Positions 46,451 through 55,819 of a stretch of 64,000 nucleotides of DNA are shown piece after piece. Source of the stretch: Polytrichum commune. Its lineage: Eukaryota > Streptophyta > Polytrichopsida > Polytrichales > Polytrichaceae. The notes beneath the pieces were generated by a model that saw only the letters and a program-made list of their open reading frames with translations, was not told the origin of the DNA and made no database searches. The stretch spans positions 65,378,533-65,442,532 of the forward strand of contig OX485804.1 in the NCBI GenBank assembly GCA_950295325.1, given 5' to 3'. The position numbers were made by a program, and so were the translations under genes. How positions within the stretch are numbered: position 1 is the first letter of the stretch; every line of letters begins with the position of its first letter.

Positions 46451-47129
46451 AGAATTAAAATTGATCGACGTCGCCTGAAACGACTTCCAAAGGAATGACT
46501 TGTGTGATGACGTGGACATTACCAATGTGATTGGCGACTCCTGAACGGAAGCAACAGAGGCAGCTAAGGTAGACGTGCCTCATTAGATAATCCGGACATC
46601 TAACTTATGTTGTTAGATGTGATTTCAAGAACGGACACCGAGAAGACATGTGTTTGAAACAAAAGACATTGATTACGGTATTTAGTGTCACATGCATAAT
46701 AGTGTCACTTACCCTATTTTCAGGCGTATGCTTGGTTTCAAGGATGATTAGTTCACCGTAAGTGTCACCTCGTGACACTTGGCGTTCAAGCGCGTTCACT
46801 AATATCTTGGCATGAGTATGTTCAATAGTGTTATGAGGCACATGCCTATGTTACACAATGGTCTACAAAGTTGACTAAAGCGTACACAAATGACACTTGC
46901 CATTAATATGTTCAAGAACATCTTCCACTTGTAAACTAAAATGTAAACATATAACGTCTGCCATGAGTATGCTCAAAAATATCTTCCCCTTGCATACTAA
47001 AATGCAAGACTATCATCTAAAGTATCTCGAGGTGCTACTCTAAAGGTCATAACATTGATGTTTTTTCACTTAAAGAAGTTACTTATGTTGTCGAATGGAA
47101 TTGTATTGGCAATTAGCAAGCATGACACT
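46451..47129. other. No recognisable gene
   Basis: TAGTGTCACnT motifs like those of the family-t MITE ends occur near 46680-46705, but a full element is not delimited. Confidence 0.3.
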
Positions 47130-47450
47130 TTGAGACCTCTAGGCATCTAGTTTGGGCCCTCACCAAATAGTCTCCGTGACACTAAACATCATAAATGGTG
47201 TAGACTACATGCTCAAAATATGATAACCATTATAGGCTCAATAGTCCACATCATTGGAGTTGTCCTATATGACCACTTAATGTGCATGAGAACAATGAAT
47301 GAGACATTCATATGAGCTCAAAAAATTATGAGGCAAATGGCCAGAAGCATGAATTGGATTTGCTAATCATTTCCCACTAAGTGCGTGTTCCATATCCTAC
47401 GAGAAGTGGGTGCACAGAAAAAAGTAACCAAATCACACACGTCCAATGTC
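47130..47450 (-). repeat. Dispersed repeat R6, copy (reverse)
   Basis: CATGCTCAAAATATGATAAC, TAGGCTCAATAGTC, CACTTAATGTGCATGAGAA and GGATTTGCTAATCATTTCCC mirror the R6 order. Its left-end boundary (about 47450) abuts an hAT-like MITE. Confidence 0.6.
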
Positions 47451-47453
47451 TAG

Positions 47454-47666
47454 GACAGTGGGCATAATCAGTCAAACTGCTAGTGTTTCTAAATCCAACC
47501 GGTTACATGTTGTAATATTTTGGTATTTCTTCTTTACTTTGAAGTATATTCCATAGATTCCTCTGAAATGATCGGTAATTTTCCTGAAGTCATGAACTTC
47601 AACCAGTTATTTCTCAAACTCTATCAGTTCATCTTGTAACTAGCAGTCAGTTCTCCCTGTTCATTG
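47454..47666. mobile_element. hAT-like MITE (family h), copy 7
   Basis: A 213-bp element starting CAATGTCTAGGACAGTGGGC and ending TTCTCCCTGTTCATTG, with an exact 8-bp duplication CACACGTC (47446-47453, 47667-47674). It contains CAACCGGTTACATG and CAACCAGTTAT. Confidence 0.92.
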
Positions 47667-47699
47667 CACACGTCTACCTTAGAATATTATCAACAGTGT

Positions 47700-47793
47700 A
47701 TAGATGGATCCCACATTAGTGTGTATAGACACATTAGCAGTGTATAGCTGGATTCCACATTAGTGTGTATAGACTGCTAATGTGGGATCCAGC
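47700..47793. repeat. 17-bp inverted repeat with a tandem partner
   Basis: GCTGGATTCCACATTAG (47747-47763) and CTAATGTGGGATCCAGC (47777-47793) form a near-perfect stem with a 13-nt loop. A direct relative TGGATCCCACATTAG lies at 47705-47719. Confidence 0.75.
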
Positions 47794-47869
47794 CACATGA
47801 GGACAACGGGCAAGTAGTCAAGGATTCATAACATTGTCAAGCTTACGGGACCACTCCTAACTTGGTAGA

Positions 47870-48190
47870 TATGCCTAATTCGGTTACTTATCTTAATCGG
47901 ACACTTATATTTGAGAACAGATACAGTAGACATGGTTCAAAAGATTACATCAACATGCCTAAATTATGGTAATCATTCTAGGTCTACTAGTCAACATGAT
48001 TGGGGGAGACCTGTATGACCACTTTATGAGCATGAGAATCTTCACTCTGATAAACAATAAAATATTATATGAGGCTTGCAAATTAATCTACAACCTCGAT
48101 TTGGATTTGCTAACGATCTTGTACTAGTTGTTTGTTTCATCTCCTACGAAAAGTGAGCTAGTCAAAAAGGGCAACCATTCACTACCAGCA
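47870..48190 (-). repeat. Dispersed repeat R6, copy (reverse)
   Basis: GGTAATCATTCTAGGTCTAC, CACTTTATGAGCATGAGAA, GATTTGGATTTGCTAACG and CCTACGAAAAGTGAGCTAG follow the reverse R6 order. Confidence 0.6.
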
Positions 48191-48663
48191 TTTTATGAGT
48201 TCTAGGCAATTGTCTTGCATTGGCAAAGGAACAAAGCAAATCTACCACTCTGATAGACTTGCAAATTTCATGGTGACGTAGGACAAGTTTTTAGTGATGC
48301 GAGTTTATTGCCTAAGCTTGTAGTGATTTAAGACCCAACTACCCTAGATGAGGAATCAAAAACCAATTGCATTCCAAGGCCATTGGAACAAGTTACAAAA
48401 ATGCATTCCATGCGCATTAAGATTGAATATAGATTATACATGTTTGGTTGACCCAAAATATGTTGGCTTTTCTAAGTTGTCTTCTTAATCAAGAAAGGTT
48501 AGCAAACTAGATCTTGACAATGGGTTTTTTTTTTTGGGGGGGGGGGGTCAACATTAATCAACATGTGTGACACAACTAGTTTACGAAAAAACCTAGTGGA
48601 AGTGAAATGGTAGTAATTACTTTCTTCCTACACACAAGTAAATAAACGTCTTCTACAATGACG
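48191..48663. other. No recognisable gene; T11-G12 junction
   Basis: T11 at 48525-48535 runs directly into G12 at 48536-48547. Nothing coding is recognised. Confidence 0.5.
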
Positions 48664-48739
48664 ACTTCTTGATGAATGACTCACGCATTAGATTGGCATC
48701 TAATAACACGGAGTTGCTCTACCAACTCAGCTCAGGCCC
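48664..48739 (-). other. tRNA-like sequence, atypical
   Basis: The minus strand begins GGGCCTGAGCTGAGTTGGTAGA then GC, which matches a tRNA acceptor start, D-arm and pol III A-box. A perfect 7-bp hairpin ATTAGAT-GCCA-ATCTAAT follows where an anticodon arm would be, but 12 extra bases precede it and the T-arm/B-box (TGAGTCATTCATC) is poor. This may be a decayed tRNA, a tRNA-derived SINE head or coincidence. I do not call a gene. Confidence 0.25.
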
Positions 48740-48769
48740 AAGCTTGCCACTCGGGTGGGCCAAGGCAAG

Positions 48770-49630
48770 ACTTGAAGATGTTGAGTCCACACATGTGCCT
48801 AAGATGGTGGATCGAATTTCTCTCAAGGTTGGTGTCCACTCTTTAGGGATTGATTTTCAAGATTCAGCCTCAACACAATCTTGTAAAAATATCGATTCCC
48901 GATCAATATTACATGATCAAGTTCAAGTTTGGACTTATCCCGAAAATCAATCCAAAAAAAGAGGAAGAAGCAAAGCTCCGCCATTATAGGCACATGTAAG
49001 CACATGTCATCCTTTGACCTTGGACCACCAAACTTGCAAGCTTGAAGAGGTAAAGGGGGTGGGGGATAGGGCCAAGGCAATTAAAAAAAAATGCATCGAC
49101 ATGTGCTTAAGCATGGGGGAGTTTGGTTTCAAGGTCGATCCCTCTTTTTGGGGGTAGAAATGTTCATTTTCAACTCTGACCGAAACAATGGTTCAAAATC
49201 CCCACAAGACCAGCATCTCAGATTGCAGTTGTAAACAAATATCTTTTCACCCAAAAGTCTATACAAACCTTGAACCAAGCTCCCCAAGGTTAGGCATATG
49301 TCAAGGACGAAATTCTTCTACATCTGCATACTTAACTTTGTTTCAAAAACAATGTTTTGAAGCTTGTTGACCCTCAGATGAGTTTGGGCTCAAGCTATGT
49401 GAAATTGGGCCTTCAAGAGAAGGCACCTTTATGATATATATCATAATACAAGCTAGTGATGTGGAATCCCACATCAAGACAAGGATCACCATTTTCTTAT
49501 CTAGTGCTCGCTAGTCAAATATAGTTTGGCTGCATTGATTAACATGTAGCTAACAACTTAAAACCTTGCAAAACTAAAGACAAGAAGGAGCAACCTTGAA
49601 ACCAAGCTCCCCAAGTTGAGCACACATCAC
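48770..49630. repeat. Dispersed repeat R7, several iterations, partly inverted
   Basis: ACATGTGCCTAAGATGG (48795), ACATGTGCTTAAGC with GTTTGGTTTCAAGGTCGATC (49098), and inverted forms CCTTGAACCAAGCTCCCCAAG (49267) and CCTTGAAACCAAGCTCCCCA (49593) show the same motif in both orientations. Confidence 0.5.
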
Positions 49631-51207
49631 AACCAAAACTTTTCTTTAACTTGGTCTAATAAATCATGTTTCACAAATGGTGTTTTTAATTTTGTGTGAC
49701 CCCCACATGAGCTACAACTCAAGTTTTGTGTGGTTGGGCCCTAAGGAGATCACAAGCTATATACTTTTGCAAACCACATGCAATCAAGGGATAATTGAAG
49801 ATGGGCTAATCATCTAAATTTCTCGAATAATTGGCACTTTATTAGTAGGTAAAATGGTACTTTGAGGTATTTTCAAAGACCATAGGTAAATATCATTTAC
49901 AACTTGAATTTATTATGTAGACATCATTTTGTTTGTAGCATGTACCATTTATCAAAATATTAGAATTTTGACTTAATTGACATTAATCCCAGGGGTGGCA
50001 CAATCGGGTTTTATTGGGTTTTATTATAAAACCCGAAAATCTGAAGGCGGGAAAAATTTGGTTTAATATGGTTTTATTCCAAATATAACTGAATATGCAC
50101 GACGAAGAATCGGCGGCGGTTGCCAATGAGCAAGCAGATGACTAGTTCGCTTGTGTAGCCATGTGGCGGCGCACCGAAATAAACCAAGTTTTAATCGGCG
50201 AAATCGGGTTTTATTCCATGAAAACCAATAACCCGATTGCTTAGGCGGAAAAAGTTGGGGTTTTCCACCCTTGGTTAATCCATAACACACTATAATAATA
50301 CTTTAATAATACATGGAAATATAGTACTTGGTTGAATGGTACATGGTTGTAACATTATCTTGAAACTCTCAATAACCACTTCAAGCTTGCCAACATTTAA
50401 ACTCGACGACTTTTTGTCAATTGAGGCAACTTCTCATCCAATCCAAGACATTCATTCAACCTCACATAAATTCTTCATTCCTTCAAATACAACAAACCTA
50501 CTTTATTAGTAAAAATCAAATCCGACCTATATTTTCTACCTACTTTATTTTAGATACAATATTGCATGGATTATTCCATCCAAGCTATAATAATTCTAAA
50601 ATGTTTATAATGTTTTTTTTCCTCTTGAATAAAAAATACCATATATTTTTTCTCACGCAGTTCAACAAAATTTCAATAGTGCCTACAATGAAAGACAAAT
50701 ATAATGTATATCAAAGTACACAATGGTGATGTTGTAGAATCCCTCATTGGTACAAGGCTTGCAATTTTCTTATTCAGTGCTTGCTAGTCATGTATGATCC
50801 TTGTCGTTATTAATTAACACACAACTGGTGGTTTCAAGCCTTACCAAACCTCCATCTTTTATTGGAGTTGAAAACAAACATTTCTACTCGCAACAAGGAC
50901 TTCTTTAGTGCTTGCTAGTCTAATATGATTCTTGTCATTATCAATCGACACATAACCAACGGCCTTACAAAACCACTATGAAAGGAAACATTTCCACCCA
51001 CAACAAGGACTTCCACATGAACCCCATTTCTAAACCAGCATATTCAAACTACACGAGCTTGAGTTCAAGCTCAAGCAGCGTGTGGTGGTTGGGCGTACAA
51101 CAGAGGGTGGCTATAATTTGTATCAATATCAGATATACATACTGGTGATATGGAATTTGGCAACATCCGGACAAGGCTCACAATTCTCTTATGCAGTGCT
51201 TGCTTAG
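49450..51207 (+). repeat. Dispersed repeat R8, several iterations
   Basis: Units with TGGAATCCCnCATnnnGACAAG, TTCTTATnnAGTGCTTGCTAG and a TCnTTnnCnTTATTnAT tail occur at about 49455, 50735, 50895 and 51140, and again at 61585. The last unit here is interrupted after GTGCTTGCTTAG by the chromovirus and resumes at 60822 (CTCAGTCGTATACGATTCTTG). Confidence 0.6.
49990..50273. mobile_element. hAT-like MITE, second type
   Basis: A 284-bp element with ends CAGGGGTGGCA and CCACCCTTG (minus strand CAAGGGTGG). The 8-bp flanks are ATTAATCC (49982-49989) and GTTAATCC (50274-50281), 7 of 8 identical. CAGGG-type termini with an 8-bp duplication indicate hAT. It differs from family h. The interior repeats ATCGGGTTTTATT, and its middle is GC-rich. 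Confidence 0.8.
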
Positions 51208-51991
51208 TGTAACAGACCTCTCACAGGTTTGTCACCTACTTTCATAATCACAATTATCAATTCAAATGCCGAGTTGAAGCACTCAGTTTATTTTCTTTGT
51301 AATGTCAAATTACAATTGTAGACCAAGTAGGTCTTGGTCTAAGCTCAACCACCCGACCATAGATAAGAGACAAAAAAGATCCTCTCTCCTCCCCCGGGCT
51401 TCCTCTTATGCCAAAGACACTACTTTTACTTTCTATTTTCACATATCATAAAAATATTCTATTCATAACTCTATCTCTTAGTTCTACTATGAATCTTCTA
51501 TCTTTGGTCCTTCTAGAACCTTCTTCCCTCTTTTAACTCAATCTCATTATTCCAGTTGGAACTGTCTAATTCCAACTTGATTCATCCATCCTTTATTCTA
51601 GTTGGAATTGTCTAATTCCAACTTGGTTCATCCAACCATTCTTTTAGTTGGAACTGTTTATTTCCAACTAGATCCATTTATTCATTGAGAGTTGTCTAAC
51701 TCTAATGAATAGCATTCATCTTTCCAAATTTGGAGTGGTCTAACTCCAATGCACCTCATGGAGAGTTGTCTATATCATGTACACATGTTCTCAATATGGA
51801 ATGGTGTAATTCTAATACACTAAATGCGGAGCTGTCTAACTCCAGTGCACATGTTGTTAATTTGGAGTTGTCTAACTCCAGTCCATCCATCTTCAACTGG
51901 GAGTTGTCTAGCTCCCATCATCCTCTACTTACACATTGGCAGATGTGGTTAGAATATTCAATCTTCTATCATTATTTCTAGTTACCTTACA
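51208..51991 (-). repeat. Chromovirus 3' LTR
   Basis: On the sense (minus) strand it starts TGTAAGGTAACTAG and ends CTGTTACA. A series of about ten small palindromes (51554-51918) lies in the U3-side half. An AATAAA polyadenylation-like signal on the minus strand (51287-51292) lies about 80 bp before the LTR end. The polypurine tract abuts its upstream edge. Confidence 0.93.
51554..51918 (-). repeat. Hairpin array in the 3' LTR
   Basis: About ten copies, 25-45 bp apart, of an inverted repeat with a constant GTCT centre (AGAC on the sense strand). The plus strand reads AGTTGGAATT-GTCT-AATTCCAACT (51600-51623, perfect), AGAGTT-GTCT-AACTCT (51688), TGGAGTT-GTCT-AACTCCA and TGGGAGTT-GTCT-AGCTCCCA (last unit). 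Stem bases change in compensating pairs between units (GGAATT/AATTCC versus GGAGTT/AACTCC). The same series is in the other LTR at 60430-60749. Confidence 0.85.
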
Positions 51992-52002
51992 ATCTCCCCC
52001 TT
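51992..52002 (-). other. Polypurine tract
   Basis: The minus strand reads AAGGGGGAGAT immediately before the 3' LTR start TGTAAGG. This is the position and composition of the plus-strand primer of LTR retrotransposons. Confidence 0.88.
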
Positions 52003-52062
52003 GCATCAAAAATCATTGTCCTCAATGGCAAAATTTGAATAGTCCCTTCTTAAATCAATTTT

Positions 52063-52545
52063 TCATTCCCAAGATACTTCTTCTTCAGGATAATCTTTCC
52101 ATTTCATATAGAATCTACGGAACGTCTTATTCCTTAGATGTTTGTTCCCTATCTTCAAAATTTTCTCAAGTTCAGCAAGAAATTCTCCCTCAGGAGCAAC
52201 TTTTGGAAGATCAGGCAAAATATGGTTAGAATTGGACACATATTTTCTCAACAATCCCACAGGAAATACATTATGAATCTTCCAATCTTCAAGTAGCTTT
52301 AATTCGTAACCTACTTGTCATATCATTTTCAGATTTTTAAATGGACCACAAAATCTATATGATAACTTCCTTGACTTACCAAGCTTCAGTCTAGATTGAT
52401 TTGGTGTTACCTTTAAGAAAACCTTATCACCTATTTCAAATTCACGAAAAATTCTTTTGTTATCAGTATAATACTTAACTCTATCCTGAGCACTTTTCAT
52501 AGCCAATTTTGTTGATTCTCTAATTTCATTCATCTTTTTAATCAT
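52063..52545 (-). pseudogene. Integrase C-terminus and chromodomain
   Basis: The first piece (52545-52318) reads QDRVKYYTDNKR, EFEIGDKVFLKV and KLGKSRKLSYRFCGPF, the conserved post-core region of chromovirus integrase. The second (52260-52063) reads HILPDLPKVAPEGEF, then KILKIGNKHLRN, FYMKWKDYPEEEVSWE. The last block matches a chromodomain (VKWKxYPxEEaxWE), which in chromoviruses helps direct integration to particular chromatin. A frameshift separates the pieces. Confidence 0.85.
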
Positions 52546-53345
52546 GTCATCAATGCTTTCAAATTTTGTATTGGAAGTAGAATATGTAATAGGAGTTCTA
52601 CATTCCTGACCATATAGAAATATGGAATGAACTTATCCCAATACTATTATGAATGTGATCATTGTCAGAAAATTCAATCATATGCACCCACTTATTCCAT
52701 GAGTGTTGTTTTTTGCCAAAATACCTCCTCAACATATCCTTAAGAATTTTGTTTGTTTGTTCGTTCTGCTTGTCCATCAGTCTCAAGATGATATGCAATA
52801 CTTAATTTAATTTTAGTCCCACACAATTTAAATAGTGTAGTCCAAAATTCACTCACAAACTTGCGATCACTATCACTTATAATATCACTTGAAATTCCAT
52901 GGTGTCTAAAAATTTCTCTTCTAAATAACTCAGCTTCTCTATAAGTTGTTCACCTAGGGCTCTTCACTTGTTTTAATTTAGAGATTTGACATTCGCATCT
53001 CTCAATATATTTTTTCATATCATTTTTCATTCCTGACCAATAATAATGTCGTTTTCTTGGCCTATGAGTCTTTTGAAAACATAGATGGCTTGCTATTGGC
53101 ATATCATGAAGGTTATTTATAATGTTGAGTTTGTAATTTCCAAACTTGGGAACACAAACTCTACCATTATAAAATAAAATCTCATCTTTCACTTCAAAAT
53201 ATTTAAATTTTCCAATTTCATCTTCGGTCCTAGCTTTCTTACACAAGCTCTCAAATGGAAGTTTAAAAAAATCATCTATCAAAAAACTTTTGATGCATGA
53301 GATAGCATTTGCTAGCAGCCTTCTAGACAAAGCATTGACAACCAT
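52545..53345 (-). pseudogene. Integrase (zinc-binding and core parts), internally deleted
   Basis: The N-terminal piece (53345-52950) begins VVNALSRRLL, the tether after RNase H, and carries the HHCC-like zinc region (NLHDMPIASHLC...YYWSGMKNDM...CECQISK). The core piece (52920-52598) has IISDSDRKFVSEFW and TDGQAERTNK, holding the second Asp and the Glu of the DDE triad. The stretch normally containing the first catalytic Asp is missing: KSPR at 52950 is followed almost directly by a segment equivalent to AELF..IF, about 60-80 residues later in relatives. Integrase cannot have been functional after this deletion. Confidence 0.85.
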
Positions 53346-54665
53346 ATTTTTTTATCTTCAACATATTCGATGTCAAAATCAAACTCTTGTAACAAATCTA
53401 TACACCTACACTGCCTCCTACTCAAGGGAGGTTGGAGTGCTAAATATCTCAAAGATTGGTGGTCTGTTTGAATCTTGACCTTCACTCCTAATATGTAATG
53501 TCTTCAAATCTTTAGTGAATGGATCACTGCGAGTAATTCCTTCTCATGCACTGGATAATTCAACTTGGCGAAGTTCAACTTACAATATTCATAAGCAACT
53601 ATTTTCTATTCTTTCATTAAAACTACACCAATCACTAAATCGCTAACGTCCGTACATAAGATTATGTTTCCATAATGGTTACGACCTGATTTTGAATTAA
53701 TATTATTTTCAAAGTCTGAAAGCTCAAGTCACACTCATGGAGACAATCTATCACGTTATTTTTTTCATTTCAATAAGTTGCTCATAAAAGCAGTTATTTT
53801 AGAAAATTCTTTCACAAATCTTTCATAATAACTTGTAAGACCTAGGTAACTGCTCACCTCAGTCTTATCTTTTGGTATTGGCCACTCAACAACCACTTTG
53901 ACTTTTCTAGAATCTACTGAGGTTCCCTCATTTGAGATGACATGATCAAGAAATTCAATACGCGAGGTAAAGAAAACACATTTACTTAGCTTAGCATATA
54001 GCTTATTTTCTCTCAAAATTTCATAGATCTGTTTAAGATGTTGTTTGTAATCCTCTACATTCTTGGAATATGTAAGAATATCATCTATAAACACAAGTAC
54101 AAAATAACCCAAATAATCACAAGATAACAAATTCATCAGAGTCATGAATGTAGCATATCTATTTGTAAGTCCAAAAGACAATACAACATACTCATAATGA
54201 CCTAAACGTGATCTAAATACAATTTTTATAATCTCATATTCTTTTATACAAATTTAATGATTTGCACATCTCAAATCCATTTTGAAAAATATTTTTGACC
54301 CATATAGGTGATCAAAGATATCATCAATGTGAAGCAGAAGAAACTTATTCTTTATAGTGAGTTAATTTAACCCTCAGAATTGACTCATAATTTCAATGAT
54401 CCATCTTTTTTCTTAGTAAAGAAGGCAAAAGCTTCCCAAGGTGATTTGTTAGGCCTAATGTATCATTTGCTCAACAAATCATTTAATTGATTATTAAGCT
54501 CAACATTTTGAACTAGATAATGACGATATGATGACTTAGCTATAGCAGCAGCAACTAGACCAATAGCATGGTCAACCTCTCTCATAGGTGGCAACTTCTT
54601 TAACTCTTCAGGAAATATATCTTTGTGATGCTTTTGGGCATTCTTCTCCGAGGGAACCTAAAAGT
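53346..54665 (-). pseudogene. Reverse transcriptase and RNase H
   Basis: Starts with KHHKDIFPEELKKLPPMREV and DHAI (54640-54570), followed by SPWEAFAFFTKKKDGSL. The clearest frame (54181-53765, 138 codons) has MSFGLTN, VFIDDILTYSK with the catalytic FIDD (YxDD-type) box, KCVFF, FLDHVIS and LGLTSYYERFVKEFS. RNase H (53765-53346) is badly decayed, with only traces ending at the NALSRR tether. Many stops lie between 54180 and 54560. The order and motifs are those of Ty3/gypsy pol. Confidence 0.88.
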
Positions 54666-55819
54666 ACTACACAAGCCCTTCGGTGAGGGTGGCCTGCCTT
54701 GGCAGGTGCCCAAGCCGAACCCGAGTGTTATGATATTTAATGAGTGTTTTGGGTTTGTGGAGAAATTTGATAATCGCGTCGTATCCTTCCGATAGGTTGT
54801 GCCTAGATTTTAAGTGCCTAAGGTAATTATAAAATTCCCTAACCTAATGTCTAATCTATCATAGTCTACGCGCGGACGCACTAGCCTTGGGATCAAGACA
54901 ACCTAATCCTAATTAATGAAATAATCTTACCTTTTACCTTGGGCCATATCCAATTCATTACTTCTTATATATTAAATTCTCCAAACAGGTGGGATCTTAA
55001 TTAAGTCCCCCCCTCTCAACATTTATTCTTAGTTTATGATTGATTGAACAAATTATATGTTATTAAGTTCATAATTTATGGCATCCCACCTATCTGTTTG
55101 GTGTACGCCCTAACCTGAACCCTTCAAGGTTATGTCCGGGTCTCTTGAAAGTTGGTTGATACTTACACACTCTGATCTTTGCCGCCAGAGGGGTAGTCTC
55201 AATCCTCCCAGTTAAGTTTCCGGTTGGTTTTTGCCCACGGGGGTTGTACGAATTTTGTTGATTATTAATTTGTTTAATACGGTTTGACCACGAAAATTCA
55301 AATTGATGGGACCGGGGAATAAGGCAACATGTGTGTTCAACATGTTGTATAATTTTCAAGGGTTGGGACCATCACCTCCAACCCTTGGAGCCAACAACAT
55401 GATGGTGGTTTTGTGGGTCATTACTCCCACTTTACCACCTACAAACATGTAGAGTGGTCATGCTGATGATTAATCCGGCTTCGCCACACACGAACAAGCT
55501 ATGAATAAAAAGTTACTACCACAACACTTAACCGAGAGGCTCCGCACACATGGGAGTTGGAATCCCCCTCGGCGGCTAGGTGGGTGATGGCCCCTTAGCC
55601 TTACAAGAACAGTTGGGTTGGGGTGAGAATTTACCTTTGTCGCACTCCCTCCATTCCTAAATTGAAGGGTGTAGGGTTAAAAAGCTTACCGATTGACTCC
55701 CATCTTAACCTGGAGATGGTTGGTGCGGAACCCCTACTCCAACACTTGGCCGCCCACAACACCAACTTGTACCCGCCAACCTTGGATGGACGAACCTCTT
55801 CTCGTAAAACAGCAGATAC

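Noticed and set aside
50063-50290. 75-codon frame in a GC-rich patch
   Set aside because: It lies within the hAT-like MITE at 49990-50273 and has no protein motif.
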